A DNA stretch of 54,121 bases from an uncultured Acidiferrobacteraceae bacterium (GCA_913009895.1 CAJVXY010000021.1:1-54121), one strand, 5' to 3'. Shown: positions 18,310-27,740, counted from the stretch's first letter. The notes: generated from the letters alone by a model not told the origin. Made by a program: numbers and translations.

Positions 18310-18877
18310 TAGAGACGCCTTCTTGTTCAAGCATTTTAATTAACCTGATCAGGGGCAAGCCAATAAGTGTATTGGGGTCTTCGCCGTCAAAACGTTCGAG
18401 CAGGGCGATGCCAAGCCCTTCTGATTTGACACTGCCGGCGCAGTTGTAGGGCTTCTCTTTTCTTAGATAATTTTCTATTTGTTCATGTTTGAGTTTTTTG
18501 AAAACAACATTGTAAGGAACAACTTCACTTTGCAAGTTTGAAGTACGAGAATTAATCAATACCAGTCCGGTGTAGAGCGTAATACTTTTACCTGATGCCA
18601 CCTTTAATTGTAAAACAGCGTGTTCGTGGTCCCTGGGCTTGCCCACAATCACGTTGTCATGAACGGCAACCTGGTCGCAGCCGATTACAAGGGCATTATC
18701 TTCGTGGCTTGCAATTGCTTTCGCTTTTTTTATAGCAAGCCGTTCTACTAGCGCGGCGGGTTTCTCGTTTGCAAGCGGGCTTTCATCTACTTCCGGTGAT
18801 TTTGTTTCAAATGGTATTTGCAGCCTCGACAATAATTCCTTGCGATATACCGACGAAGAAGCAAGGATAATTTTCAT
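18302..18877 (-). CDS. yceF: Maf family nucleotide pyrophosphatase (YceF type)
   Basis: 191 residues starting MKIILASSSVYRKELL, the Maf signature, with PEVDESPL and VIGCDQVAV further on. The YceF subfamily hydrolyses 7-methyl-GTP; this assignment rests on sequence and on proximity to rluC and yceD, as in E. coli. Here the two pyruvate carboxylase genes separate it from yceD. Convergent with sppA. Confidence 0.9.
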   Translation of the reverse strand: MKIILASSSVYRKELLSRLQIPFETKSPEVDESPLANEKPAALVERLAIKKAKAIASHEDNALVIGCDQVAVHDNVIVGKPRDHEHAVLQLKVASGKSITLYTGLVLINSRTSNLQSEVVPYNVVFKKLKHEQIENYLRKEKPYNCAGSVKSEGLGIALLERFDGEDPNTLIGLPLIRLIKMLEQEGVSII

Positions 18878-18935
18878 AATTAGAATAACTGGCCAGAAAT
18901 ATAAAAAAAGTTATTTAAAGTTGTATCGTCAGGAC

Positions 18936-20771
18936 TTATTCGATTTCAACCAGCGCTTCATCGGGATTAACGCTGTCGCCTTTGCTTACATTGATAGCCT
19001 TGACAGTACCGCTGACCGGGGCGGGCACTTCATTTTCCATTTTCATCGCCTCTACAACCAGCACCGGATCACCATCTTTAACGGTCTCGCCCACCTTAAC
19101 CATGATTTCTACAATCGTGCCCGGCATAGAACTGGTGACATGGCCCGGCTTTGTTGCGCGAGTCCTGCCTGATTTATTGCCAGTTTGTTTCGCGCCGCTT
19201 TCAGATTGGGTACTGGACGCTTCAATCTCTGCCAGACTTTCAATCAGGACTTCTTCAGGGACACCATCGACGGAGAGATAAAAAGGTCTTTGTTCGTCAT
19301 ACTTCTGGCCGGCACCAGTTACCTTGATGTGATAAGTCTCCCCATGCATGGTGACATTAAATTCTGTTGGCGCCAAATGTCCCCCTGCCTCGCCATTCGA
19401 TACGGGCAACAAGGCTTCGGCCTGAAGATTACCATTGGCGCGATCGTCAAGAAATTGGCGTCCAATCTCGGGAAACATGGCATAGGTGAGTACGTCTTCT
19501 TCGGAAGTTGCCAGGTCACCAATTTCTTTTTTGAGTTTGTCCAGCTCGGGCGCTAACTTGTCTGCGGGCCGGCAGGTAATGACTTCGTCATTAGCAATGG
19601 CTTTTTTCCTGATTTTCTCATCAATTTTTCCAGGCGCTTTACCATACCGGCCTTGCATGTAAAGTTTTACTTCGTTAGTGATACTTTTGTAACGCTCGCC
19701 GGTAATCACGTTCAAAACCGCCTGGGTGCCGACAATTTGTGAGGACGGTGTCACAAGTGGCGGATAACCCATGTCTTTTCGAACACGTGGTATTTCTTCC
19801 AGCACTTCATTCATGCGGTCAAGCGCGCCCTGATCTTTCAACTGGTGTGACAGGTTTGAAATCATGCCGCCTGGCACCTGGTTTAACTGGACGCGGGTAT
19901 CGATACCGGTAAATTCGCTTTCGTATTGGTGATATTTTTTTCTCACTTCATAAAAATAACCACCGATCTCTTGTAGTAACTCAAGGTTAAGGCCGGTGTC
20001 ATAAGGTGTATCTGTAAATGCCACGACCATACTTTCAGTTGGTGCATGGCTTGTACCCCAGGATAAAGAACTGATGGCAGTATCAACATGCCTGCAGCCA
20101 TTCTCGACGGCTTTAAACATGGAGATATCAGCAACGCCTGCGGTGGTATGGGAATGAAAGTGAAGAGGTATTTTAATTGCTTTAGACAGGGCAGCAAATA
20201 ATTCTTCACTTTTAACTGGCGTCAGCAGGCCGGCCATATCTTTTATACACAGACTGTGACAGCCCATGACCTCAAGTTCTTTCGCTTGTTCGACAAAGTG
20301 TGCAATCGTATGAACCGGACTAACTGTATAGCTTAATGCGCCCTGGGCATGTTTACCTGACTTTACAACCGCATCGATTGAAACTTTCAGGTTACGCAAA
20401 TCATTCATAGCATCAAATATGCGGAATACATCGACGCCATTTTCAGCGGACCTGGCAACAAACGCCTGGACAACATCATCGGAATAATGACGATATCCCA
20501 GCAAATTTTGTCCGCGTAACAACATTTGAATCGGGGTATTGGGCAGGGCGGCTTTTAGTTTGCGCAGTCTTTCCCATGGGTCTTCCTTCAGGAAACGAAC
20601 ACAAGAATCAAAAGTTGCGCCACCCCATGCTTCCAGTGACCAATAACCAACTTTATCCAGTTTGTCACAAATTGGCAGCATGTCTTCGGTTCGCATACGT
20701 GTTGCCAATAGCGATTGATGGGCATCGCGTAAAATTACATCTGTTACAAGTACTTTTGTTGAAGCTGTCAT
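18936..20771 (-). CDS. Pyruvate/oxaloacetate carboxyltransferase subunit with biotin domain
   Basis: 611 residues. The N-terminal carboxyltransferase TIM barrel (about 1-310) starts VTDVILRDAHQSLLATRMRTED region, followed by the PYC_OADA conserved domain (about 320-460) and a C-terminal biotinyl domain with EAMKMEN, biotinylated at Lys577. An Ala/Gln/Gly-rich linker precedes the biotin domain. It matches both OadA of the sodium pump and the B subunit of two-subunit pyruvate carboxylase. The adjacent biotin carboxylase and absence of OadB/OadG favour pyruvate carboxylase (pycB), which makes oxaloacetate from pyruvate. Confidence 0.88.
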   Translation of the reverse strand: MTASTKVLVTDVILRDAHQSLLATRMRTEDMLPICDKLDKVGYWSLEAWGGATFDSCVRFLKEDPWERLRKLKAALPNTPIQMLLRGQNLLGYRHYSDDVVQAFVARSAENGVDVFRIFDAMNDLRNLKVSIDAVVKSGKHAQGALSYTVSPVHTIAHFVEQAKELEVMGCHSLCIKDMAGLLTPVKSEELFAALSKAIKIPLHFHSHTTAGVADISMFKAVENGCRHVDTAISSLSWGTSHAPTESMVVAFTDTPYDTGLNLELLQEIGGYFYEVRKKYHQYESEFTGIDTRVQLNQVPGGMISNLSHQLKDQGALDRMNEVLEEIPRVRKDMGYPPLVTPSSQIVGTQAVLNVITGERYKSITNEVKLYMQGRYGKAPGKIDEKIRKKAIANDEVITCRPADKLAPELDKLKKEIGDLATSEEDVLTYAMFPEIGRQFLDDRANGNLQAEALLPVSNGEAGGHLAPTEFNVTMHGETYHIKVTGAGQKYDEQRPFYLSVDGVPEEVLIESLAEIEASSTQSESGAKQTGNKSGRTRATKPGHVTSSMPGTIVEIMVKVGETVKDGDPVLVVEAMKMENEVPAPVSGTVKAINVSKGDSVNPDEALVEIE

Positions 20772-20789
20772 AATTTCAGTTTTTTAAAG

Positions 20790-22208
20790 TTAAAATCTGT
20801 GATGGGCAATAATTGCTGCGGCAACAACTGCTGCTAAATCTGCCGGTGGCCGCCTGATCGAATAATTAACCAGTTCTGGATGTTCTTCCACAAAGCTTGT
20901 ATTAAATTTACCCGATCTAAACACAGGTGATTTCAAAATTTCCAGGTGAAATGGTTTCGTTGTTTTAACTCCGTGCAATCCAACATCTCGCAAAGCACGA
21001 TTTGCCCGTGCCAGTAATTGATCCCATGTTAAAGCCCAGACTGTCAGTTTTGCACACATTGAGTCATAGAAAGGCGGAAAAATATAACCGGTATAAATTG
21101 CTGCATCAGTCCTGACCCCGGGTCCGCCAGCGGCGTAGTAACGAGTAATGCGGCCAAAATTTGGCAGGAAATCATTCTTTGGGTCTTCGGCATTAATACG
21201 AAACTGCATGGCGTAACCGCGCATGTGGATTTGTTTTTGTTGTAACGATAAAGGGTTACCGGCCGCAATTTGTATTTGCTCCTGCACGATATCCATACCC
21301 GTTATTTGTTCAGTGATTGTGTGCTCAACTTGCAGGCGCGTATTCATTTCCATGAAATAAAACTCATCATTCTCATCCAGCAAAAATTCGACAGTGCCGG
21401 CATTTTCGTATCCCACCGCTTTCGCTGCCCGAACCGCCATTTTACAAACATAATCACGTTGTTTGCTGTTCAGTTGTGGCGATGGTGCGATTTCAATTAA
21501 TTTTTGATGGCGACGCTGGATGGAGCAATCACGCTCAAAAAGATGAATCACGTTACCGCTGCTATCGCCCAGTATCTGGACCTCGATGTGTCGTGGGCTA
21601 TCGATACATTTTTCCAGGAACACATCGGCAGAACCAAAGGCCTTGGTGGCCTCGGAAACGACCCGATCGAAATTCTGTTTCAATTCGTTTTCATTTTCGC
21701 ACCGGCGGATACCACGACCGCCGCCACCAGATGTGGCCTTCAACATGACCGGGTAACCAACTTCACTGGCAACCTTGATGGCGTCCTCAAGATCTTTGAG
21801 GTTGTCTTCTGTGCCAGGCGTAACAGGCACCTTGGCCGCAATCATAGCCCGTCGTGCTTCGGTTTTGTTGCCCATTTTCCGGATAACGGATGCCTTGGGC
21901 CCAATGAAGGTAATACCACGGCGCACGCAGATATCAGCTAGCTGGGGATTTTCCGATAAAAATCCGTAACCCGGATGCAGGGCATCACAACCGGACATGA
22001 CTGCAATATTGACCAGTCTGTGGGCGTTTAGATATCCGCCCAATGGGTCAGGGCCCAAATTAAAGGCTTCATCGGCCTTTTTAACGTGCAGGGCGTGGCG
22101 ATCTGCGTCCGAATAGACGGCAACAGACTTGATGCCCATTTCCGCACAGGCACGGACAATCCGTACAGCGATCTCGCCACGGTTGGCGACCAGTATTTTT
22201 TTGATCAA
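20790..22208 (-). CDS. Biotin carboxylase subunit (pyruvate carboxylase subunit A type)
   Basis: 472 residues: biotin-carboxylase N domain (1-114), ATP-grasp domain with KATSGGGGRGIRR near 159, EIQILGD and MEMNTRLQVEHTITE, then the C-terminal domain. It carboxylates the biotin of the subunit encoded 18 bases downstream using ATP and bicarbonate. AccC of acetyl-CoA carboxylase is very similar; pairing with the OadA/PycB-type gene makes a dedicated pyruvate carboxylase subunit (pycA) more likely. No LysR regulator is adjacent, unlike in Pseudomonas. Confidence 0.88.
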   Translation of the reverse strand: MIKKILVANRGEIAVRIVRACAEMGIKSVAVYSDADRHALHVKKADEAFNLGPDPLGGYLNAHRLVNIAVMSGCDALHPGYGFLSENPQLADICVRRGITFIGPKASVIRKMGNKTEARRAMIAAKVPVTPGTEDNLKDLEDAIKVASEVGYPVMLKATSGGGGRGIRRCENENELKQNFDRVVSEATKAFGSADVFLEKCIDSPRHIEVQILGDSSGNVIHLFERDCSIQRRHQKLIEIAPSPQLNSKQRDYVCKMAVRAAKAVGYENAGTVEFLLDENDEFYFMEMNTRLQVEHTITEQITGMDIVQEQIQIAAGNPLSLQQKQIHMRGYAMQFRINAEDPKNDFLPNFGRITRYYAAGGPGVRTDAAIYTGYIFPPFYDSMCAKLTVWALTWDQLLARANRALRDVGLHGVKTTKPFHLEILKSPVFRSGKFNTSFVEEHPELVNYSIRRPPADLAAVVAAAIIAHHRF

Positions 22209-22271
22209 TTTCGCTATTATCCCGGTAATTAACGCCTGAACTGCGGCGTTTCGAAAAAATGGTTTATTTCT

Positions 22272-22293
22272 ATATATACGCGATATATACGCG
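22272..22293. repeat. 11-bp tandem repeat between carboxylase and yceD operons
   Basis: The unit ATATATACGCG is repeated exactly twice at 22272-22282 and 22283-22293, 64 bases upstream of the carboxylase start on the minus strand. The repeat is also nearly palindromic. It lies where the carboxylase promoter should be, so it may be an operator; this is inference. Confidence 0.5.
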
Positions 22294-22385
22294 TATTTTA
22301 GGTTGCTGTTTTACGGAAACGGCCTGTGGCTGTCAATCCCGGGCCGGGCAGAGCGGAATTAGCAAGAAATAATCGCAACAAGCTT

Positions 22386-22414
22386 TTGACACAGTATAGG
22401 GACAAATATATGAT
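22386..22414 (+). promoter_or_regulatory. Strong sigma-70 promoter for yceD-rpmF-plsX
   Basis: A perfect -35 TTGACA (22386-22391), a 17-base spacer and -10 TATGAT (22409-22414). Transcription would start near 22421, three bases before the yceD ATG at 22424, so the mRNA would be nearly leaderless. Confidence 0.8.
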
Positions 22415-22423
22415 GCGCGCCCT

Positions 22424-23017
22424 ATGGATGCCGGGTTTAGCGCTGTCATTGATCCCTTGCAGTTGGTAAAGCAAGGCAAACGACTCACTGGTCAGTTGGC
22501 ATTGCAGGTTTTGCCCAGATTAGCAGCATTGTGTAGTAAATCTGCTTCTGGCAAGGTTGAGATGGATTTACAATTCGGCCAGGGCGAAGATCAAAAAAAC
22601 CGGGTAACAGGCAGTACCAGCGCCTGTTTTGATGTGATTTGTCAGCGCTGCCTTGAGCCTATGTCTTTGCATTTGGACTGTGAGATAAATATTCTCCTGA
22701 TTGATGATCGTGGGGACGAGTTTGAAAATGGCGACGGTATTGTCTGTAAAGGTAAAATGCCTGTTGCAGAATTGATTGAAGACGATCTGCTCCTGGTTAT
22801 GCCAATGTTTCCAAAACACCGGGCCGGAGACTGCACCAGAGACTACGAAACCAGTGGTGAACAGGTAAAATCTGCTGCCAAAGATGCTGGCTATAATAAA
22901 GGGCAAAAAACGGTCCGCGAGGACAATCCTTTTGCTGTTTTAGCTGTTTTGAAATCAGACAAGAAGACTGGTAATAAACCTGGGAATAGATCTGGAAAGA
23001 AATCTGGTAAAAAATAG
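22424..23017 (+). CDS. yceD: YceD (DUF177) rRNA-accumulation protein
   Basis: 197 residues. The N-terminus reads VIDPLQLVKQGKRLTGQ, aligning with the family start and supporting ATG 22424 although the promoter leaves almost no leader. A CQRCLEP motif lies near 69-75. DUF177 proteins precede rpmF nearly universally and are needed for normal 23S rRNA levels. The usual end NPFAVLAVLK is followed by an extra tail of about 20 residues rich in Lys, Gly and Asn, encoded by short repeated codon blocks, an unusual extension. Confidence 0.9.
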   Translation: MDAGFSAVIDPLQLVKQGKRLTGQLALQVLPRLAALCSKSASGKVEMDLQFGQGEDQKNRVTGSTSACFDVICQRCLEPMSLHLDCEINILLIDDRGDEFENGDGIVCKGKMPVAELIEDDLLLVMPMFPKHRAGDCTRDYETSGEQVKSAAKDAGYNKGQKTVREDNPFAVLAVLKSDKKTGNKPGNRSGKKSGKK

Positions 23018-23073
23018 AGGTTATTTTTTACTGCAAGATAAAGATAGAACAACTTTAAAGATGAGGAATTATC

Positions 23074-23256
23074 ATGGCCGTACAAAAAAACCGCAAGACC
23101 CCGTCAAAACGCGGGATGAGAAGATCCCATGACGCATTAAGCGCCACCACGCTTTCTACTGAACCAACGAGTGGTGAAACGCACCGCCGTCATCATATTA
23201 GCCAGAATGGTTTTTATCGCGGCAAAAAAGTAATTGACACCCAAGCGGAGTCTTAA
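23074..23256 (+). CDS. rpmF: 50S ribosomal protein L32
   Basis: 60 residues, [22 protein letters not shown], the standard gammaproteobacterial L32, with a basic C-terminal GFYRGKKVI. Located between yceD and plsX as expected. A GAGGAAT stretch before the ATG is the ribosome binding site. The stop codon falls in the loop of a hairpin described separately. Confidence 0.98.
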   Translation: MAVQKNRKTPSKRGMRRSHDALSATTLSTEPTSGETHRRHHISQNGFYRGKKVIDTQAES

Positions 23257-23267
23257 GCGACTCCGCT
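23244..23267 (+). terminator. Hairpin spanning the rpmF stop codon
   Basis: A perfect 9-bp stem (23244-23252 with 23259-23267) and a 6-base loop that contains the rpmF TAA. Only a weak T-rich stretch follows, so it is more likely a partial terminator or RNA-processing/stability element than a strong terminator. It would let rpmF be expressed above plsX. Confidence 0.5.
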
Positions 23268-23304
23268 GATCATATTCTTTCCCAAAACAAGAGCATAACG
23301 TCAA

Positions 23305-24327
23305 TTGCCTGTTGTTATTAGCCTTGATGCAATGGGTGGCGACCATGGGGTCAGCGTCACAATACCCGCTGCCTTGTCATTCAAGCGCCGATTTCCTGAT
23401 GTAAAGCTTGTGCTTGTTGGTCAACAGGATGTCCTGCGCCAGTCTCTTTTAAACAATCATGCCCAGGAAAACGACGGGCTCGTCATTCAACATGCCGAGC
23501 AAGTGGTGACCATGGACGAGTCGGTTACCCATGCATTGCGGAGAAAAAAAGATTCTTCCATGCGGGTGGCCGTTAATCTTGTCAAGGACGGCACGGCCAA
23601 TGCCTGCGTAAGCGCGGGTAATACGGGTGCCCTGGTAGCCACAGCAAGATTCGTCCTGAAAACACTGCCTGGAATCGACAGGCCGGCAATCATTGGCGCC
23701 ATGCCAACCATGAATGGCCATCTGCGCGTACTCGATATGGGTGCAAATATCGACTGTACGCCCGAACATTTGTTGCAATTTGGTATTATGGGGTCAATTC
23801 TCGTGACAGCCCTTGAAGGAAAAACTGCACCATCAATTGCCTTGTTGAATATCGGTGAAGAAGAAATTAAAGGCAACGAGGTGGTTAAAAAGGCCGCCGA
23901 ATTACTCCAGAAGAGCGCCATAAATTACGTCGGTTTTGCGGAAGGCAATGAAATCTTTTTGAGTGATTATGACGTTATCGTTTGCGATGGTTTTATGGGA
24001 AATATTGCCCTGAAAACCAGCGAAGGCCTGGCGCAAATGATTACCCAAATGATTCGCCAGGAATTTAATAAAAATATAGTCACTAAAATAATTGGCCTGT
24101 TGGCCATGCCAGTATTAAAGGCCTTTAGAAAACGAGTTGACCATCGCCGCCATAACGGTGCCACCTTAATCGGGCTCAGGGGAACTGTTATCAAAAGCCA
24201 TGGCGGTGCTGACAAGTTGGCTTTTGAACATGCCATTGAAGTTGCACTCGATGAAGTGCAATCAAATGTTCCTGAAAAAATCAGTGCAGGTCTGCTCAAG
24301 ATGTCTGCCGAGGAAAATCAAGGATGA
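23305..24327 (+). CDS. plsX: Phosphate acyltransferase PlsX
   Basis: 340 residues from TTG 23305, beginning with [14 protein letters not shown], the PlsX start. It converts acyl-ACP to acyl-phosphate for phospholipid synthesis. [12 protein letters not shown] near 103 and [14 protein letters not shown] near 231 are conserved blocks. TTG is the only sensible start; no ATG lies closer than inside the motif. It belongs to the yceD-rpmF-plsX-fab unit. Confidence 0.93.
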   Translation: MPVVISLDAMGGDHGVSVTIPAALSFKRRFPDVKLVLVGQQDVLRQSLLNNHAQENDGLVIQHAEQVVTMDESVTHALRRKKDSSMRVAVNLVKDGTANACVSAGNTGALVATARFVLKTLPGIDRPAIIGAMPTMNGHLRVLDMGANIDCTPEHLLQFGIMGSILVTALEGKTAPSIALLNIGEEEIKGNEVVKKAAELLQKSAINYVGFAEGNEIFLSDYDVIVCDGFMGNIALKTSEGLAQMITQMIRQEFNKNIVTKIIGLLAMPVLKAFRKRVDHRRHNGATLIGLRGTVIKSHGGADKLAFEHAIEVALDEVQSNVPEKISAGLLKMSAEENQG

Positions 24328-24337
24328 AATACCCAAA

Positions 24338-25306
24338 ATGAAATATTCAAAAATAACCGGGACCGGTAGTTACCTGCCAGAAAAAATAGTAACCAATGCC
24401 GACCTGGAAAAAATTGTCGACACCACCAGTGAGTGGATCGTCTCGCGTACCGGGATAGAAGAAAGACGAGTTGCAGGTGACAACGAATTAACCTGCGATT
24501 TGGCTGAAGCAGCGGCACGCAATGCTATCAGCGCTGCAAATATAAAGGCCAAAGACATTGACCTGATTATTGTTGCCACTACCACGCCTGACCGTATTTT
24601 CCCCAGCACCGCCTGTTTATTGCAAGAAAGACTGGGCATCCACGGTTGCGCTGCTTTTGACGTCCAGGCCGTCTGCACGGGATTTGTTTATGGCATGGGT
24701 ATCGCCGAGAAATTCATACGAACCGGTAGTGCAAAACGAGCGCTGATCGTAGGGGCAGAAACATTATCCCGTATCATCGACTGGAGTGATCGTTCCACAT
24801 GCGTATTGTTCGGTGATGGTGCAGGTGCGGTCATACTGGAAGCAAGCGATTCAGAAGGCATTATTTCGTCGCATTTACATGCTGATGGCAAGTATAAAGA
24901 ACTATTAACCGTGCCGGTTGGCGTTTCTTGCGGCTATGAAAAATTAAAACAAACCGAGGCCTTTATCCAGATGCAGGGCAACGAAGTATTTCGGGTTGCG
25001 GTCAATACCCTGGGTCGAATCGTTGATGAAACACTGGCAGCAAACAACATGAAAAAATCTGATATAACATGGCTCGTGCCACACCAGGCAAACATCAGAA
25101 TCATCAACGCAACAGCTAAAAAACTCGGCATATCCACTGATCATGTTGTCGTCACTGTTAACAAACACGGCAATACCTCAGCGGCATCCATCCCGCTGGC
25201 ATTTGATGAAGCCGTCCGTGATGGCCGCATTAAACGTGGAGATACCGTCATGATGGAAGCGTTTGGCGGTGGTTTTACCTGGGGATCGGTACTACTGAAA
25301 TATTAA
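24338..25306 (+). CDS. fabH: Beta-ketoacyl-ACP synthase III FabH
   Basis: 322 residues from ATG 24338 ([16 protein letters not shown]); longer in-frame extensions overlap plsX and are not used. Catalytic triad: Cys113 in VCTGFVYG, His249 in PHQANIRI and Asn279 in KHGNTSAAS. It starts fatty-acid synthesis by condensing acetyl-CoA with malonyl-ACP. It lies 10 bases after plsX. Pseudomonas lacks fabH here, E. coli has it. Confidence 0.95.
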   Translation: MKYSKITGTGSYLPEKIVTNADLEKIVDTTSEWIVSRTGIEERRVAGDNELTCDLAEAAARNAISAANIKAKDIDLIIVATTTPDRIFPSTACLLQERLGIHGCAAFDVQAVCTGFVYGMGIAEKFIRTGSAKRALIVGAETLSRIIDWSDRSTCVLFGDGAGAVILEASDSEGIISSHLHADGKYKELLTVPVGVSCGYEKLKQTEAFIQMQGNEVFRVAVNTLGRIVDETLAANNMKKSDITWLVPHQANIRIINATAKKLGISTDHVVVTVNKHGNTSAASIPLAFDEAVRDGRIKRGDTVMMEAFGGGFTWGSVLLKY

Positions 25307-25347
25307 GCAGCCCGTTAATCTTTTCTAAATTACTTGAAAAAAAACTG

Positions 25348-25428
25348 GACAGGATTTACGGGATTACTTAACTTTGCAGATTAAGTTCAGGTATAAGCTT
25401 TAATCCAGTAAATCTTGTTAATCCTGTC
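25348..25428. repeat. Palindromic dispersed repeat between fabH and fabD
   Basis: A left arm at 25348-25366 (GACAGGATTTACGGGATTA) pairs imperfectly with 25401-25418, and a further short copy of the right arm follows at 25419-25428. The arm type, an ACAGGATTTAC-like motif, recurs as a non-autonomous palindromic repeat in many bacterial genomes (recollection, not a search). The 180-base gap it sits in is the longest inside the fab cluster. Confidence 0.65.
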
Positions 25429-25486
25429 TAAAAATATTACTTAATCTATAGCTAAAAAAATTGCAATTTAAGAAAGGATAGTTTTC

Positions 25487-26434
25487 ATGGCATTGGCATT
25501 TGTTTTTCCTGGTCAGGGTTCACAAGCGATTGGTATGTCCAGCGCGCTGGCAGAGAATTTTGATGTTGTAAAAAAAACATACAACGAAGCCAGTGAAGTA
25601 CTTGGGCATGACTTGTGGCAATTGGTGTGTAATGGACCTGAAGCAGACTTAAACAAGACACAAAATACCCAGCCTGTCATGTTAACTGCTGGCGTTGCGG
25701 TTTGGCGCGCCTGGAAACAGCGTGGCGGTCCTTTACCCACCGTACTTGCCGGCCATAGCCTGGGGGAATACACGGCGCTGGTTTGTGCCGGGGCACTGGA
25801 TTTTTCTGATGCCGTTCGTTTAGTGGCGGATCGCGCCAGGTTTATGCAGGCTGCAGTGCCCGCAGGCAAGGGCGCCATGGCTGCCATACTCGGTCTCGAG
25901 GATGCGGCGGTCAGGGCCCTATGTGAGACAGCTGCTGAAGGCCAGGTACTGGATGCTGTAAACTACAATTCACCGGGTCAAGTGGTGATTGCCGGCGATA
26001 CGGCTGCAGTTGATCGTGCCGTGGCACAGGCAGGTGAAGCAGGCGCTAAAAGGGCAATTATCTTGCCTGTCAGTGTGCCTTCTCACTGCGCATTAATGCA
26101 TGACGCGGCCGATAATATGGCAGATCGTTTAGTGTCCGTCACCATTAACCCGCCAGAAATTCCGGTATTACACAATGTAAATGTCAAATCTGAAAATAAA
26201 GCTGAAAATATTCGTGCTTTACTGGTTCAGCAAATAGAAAACCCGGTGCGATGGGTCGAGACAGTGGAAAAAATTGCCAGCCAGGGGGTGAAAATGATAA
26301 TAGAATGCGGGCCCGGCAAGGTATTAACAGGGCTTAACAAGCGCATTACAAAAGAAGCTAAAACATTGCCCGTTTTTGATTCCACCAGCCTCGATTCGGC
26401 ACTAGAATTAGCCCGGGCAAAACTCGCAGAATAG
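25487..26434 (+). CDS. fabD: Malonyl-CoA:ACP transacylase FabD
   Basis: 315 residues. It starts MALAFVFPGQGSQ, the catalytic serine is Ser91 in GHSLGEY, and the catalytic His lies in VPSHCALMH near 200. It transfers malonyl from CoA to ACP. AAGGATAG precedes the ATG. After the repeat-containing gap it may rely on its own promoter. fabG follows 47 bases downstream. Confidence 0.96.
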   Translation: MALAFVFPGQGSQAIGMSSALAENFDVVKKTYNEASEVLGHDLWQLVCNGPEADLNKTQNTQPVMLTAGVAVWRAWKQRGGPLPTVLAGHSLGEYTALVCAGALDFSDAVRLVADRARFMQAAVPAGKGAMAAILGLEDAAVRALCETAAEGQVLDAVNYNSPGQVVIAGDTAAVDRAVAQAGEAGAKRAIILPVSVPSHCALMHDAADNMADRLVSVTINPPEIPVLHNVNVKSENKAENIRALLVQQIENPVRWVETVEKIASQGVKMIIECGPGKVLTGLNKRITKEAKTLPVFDSTSLDSALELARAKLAE

Positions 26435-26481
26435 TTGATCTCATTAAAATTAGAGCCAGACGGCAACACTAGGGGAAAGAT

Positions 26482-27228
26482 ATGTCATTGGAGGGAGAAG
26501 TAGCACTGGTTACAGGGGCAACACGGGGTATTGGCAAGGCCATAACCCTCGCTTTAGGCGCTGAAGGTGCGCAGGTTATTGGCACTGCTACCTCAGGTAA
26601 TGGTGTAGAAAACATAAATAAGTATTTGAAAGATAATGATATTAACGGAAGTGGACTGGTCTTGGATGTGACCAGCCAGGAGTCTGTCGAAGCACTCATG
26701 ACAAACATAAAGGAAACAACCGGCCAGGCACCCAGTATTTTGGTGAATAATGCCGGCATCACCCGGGATAATTTGCTCATGCGTATGAAGGAGGAGGAGT
26801 GGGACACCATTATGGAAACTAACCTCAAATCCTTGTTCCGTCTGAGTAAAGCCTGTTGCCGGCCCATGACCAAGGCCAGGAAAGGCCGGATAGTCAGTAT
26901 TTCCTCTGTGGTGGGCGAAGTGGGTAATGCCGGACAAACCAACTATTGTGCGGCTAAAGCAGGCGTAAATGGCTTCACAAGGGCGCTGGCGCGGGAACTG
27001 GCCCCCAGGAATATTACTGTAAATTCGGTTGCCCCGGGCTTTATAGATACGGATATGACCAGATCGTTACCAGAAGAACAACGGGCAGCAATTTGCGATA
27101 ATATCCCGCTGTCTCGCCTTGGCAGCGCTGAGGATGTTGCTGCAGCAGTAGTTTATCTGGTCTCAGATAGCGGCGCTTATATCACTGGTACCACGATGCA
27201 CGTCAATGGAGGCCTTTATATGGGTTAG
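26482..27228 (+). CDS. fabG: 3-oxoacyl-ACP reductase FabG
   Basis: 248 residues, a short-chain dehydrogenase. The NADPH-binding TGATRGIGKA is at about 12-21, NNAG near 87, and the catalytic Tyr155-x3-Lys159 is in NYCAAKAG with the Ser in SISSVVG upstream. It reduces beta-ketoacyl-ACP in the elongation cycle. Preceded by GGGGAAAG. Position fabD-fabG-acpP is the standard order. Confidence 0.96.
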   Translation: MSLEGEVALVTGATRGIGKAITLALGAEGAQVIGTATSGNGVENINKYLKDNDINGSGLVLDVTSQESVEALMTNIKETTGQAPSILVNNAGITRDNLLMRMKEEEWDTIMETNLKSLFRLSKACCRPMTKARKGRIVSISSVVGEVGNAGQTNYCAAKAGVNGFTRALARELAPRNITVNSVAPGFIDTDMTRSLPEEQRAAICDNIPLSRLGSAEDVAAAVVYLVSDSGAYITGTTMHVNGGLYMG

Positions 27229-27324
27229 TTCCAGGTTGTTTGTAGAACTAGACCTTGGCTGTCAATTAAGAATACAATGCGCCCTCGCCGGGCCTTGTGC
27301 TCAAATTAGGAGGAAATTTTAGCT

Positions 27325-27558
27325 ATGAGCAGTATCGAAGAAAGAGTAAAAAAAATCGTAATCGAACAACTTGGTGTAAACGAAGGTGAAGTGGTAACCA
27401 CAGCCTCGTTTGTAGATGATCTTGGTGCAGATTCTCTCGACACCGTTGAACTGGTCATGGCATTGGAAGAAGAATTTGATACAGAAATTCCAGATGAAGC
27501 TGCTGAAAAGATCACAACTGTTCAGCAAGCTATAGACTACGTCAACAAAAATCAATAG
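27325..27558 (+). CDS. acpP: Acyl carrier protein
   Basis: 77 residues, highly acidic, with the 4'-phosphopantetheine attachment Ser37 in [11 protein letters not shown] strong AGGAGG precedes the ATG. The codon choice and ribosome site fit high expression. It carries acyl intermediates for all Fab enzymes here and for LpxA-type enzymes and PlsX. Confidence 0.98.
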   Translation: MSSIEERVKKIVIEQLGVNEGEVVTTASFVDDLGADSLDTVELVMALEEEFDTEIPDEAAEKITTVQQAIDYVNKNQ

Positions 27559-27613
27559 ATCTGCTTTCTGAATGATCTGCTGAGTTTTTTAGATTAGGTA
27601 TTGCGAATTTAGT

Positions 27614-27672
27614 CCATATGTTAGATATGGCTTTCAGGTCAGCAAAATTGCTGACTTTGTTTTGTTATTTTT
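27614..27672 (+). terminator. Hairpins between acpP and fabF, terminator-like
   Basis: A first hairpin (27614-27619 with 27625-27630) is followed by an 8-bp stem at 27638-27655 and then a T-rich run (27656-27672). The second matches a Rho-independent terminator and would let acpP be made in excess of fabF. The 182-base gap otherwise shows no gene. Confidence 0.7.
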
Positions 27673-27740
27673 GCGATGCCGCATTAAACTTTTTTGCGCC
27701 AACAATAAACAATAAATAATCCCTTTGAGAGGCTGGATAC

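Noticed and set aside
18936-22208. Oxaloacetate decarboxylase sodium pump
   Set aside because: OadB and OadG are absent and a biotin carboxylase subunit is adjacent, so pyruvate carboxylase fits better.
24200-24337. Upstream-extended fabH start
   Set aside because: Extension overlaps plsX and does not match the FabH N-terminus; ATG 24338 fits exactly.
27273-27278. TACAAT as acpP -10 box
   Set aside because: No -35 at an acceptable distance; TTGGCT is only 12 bases upstream.
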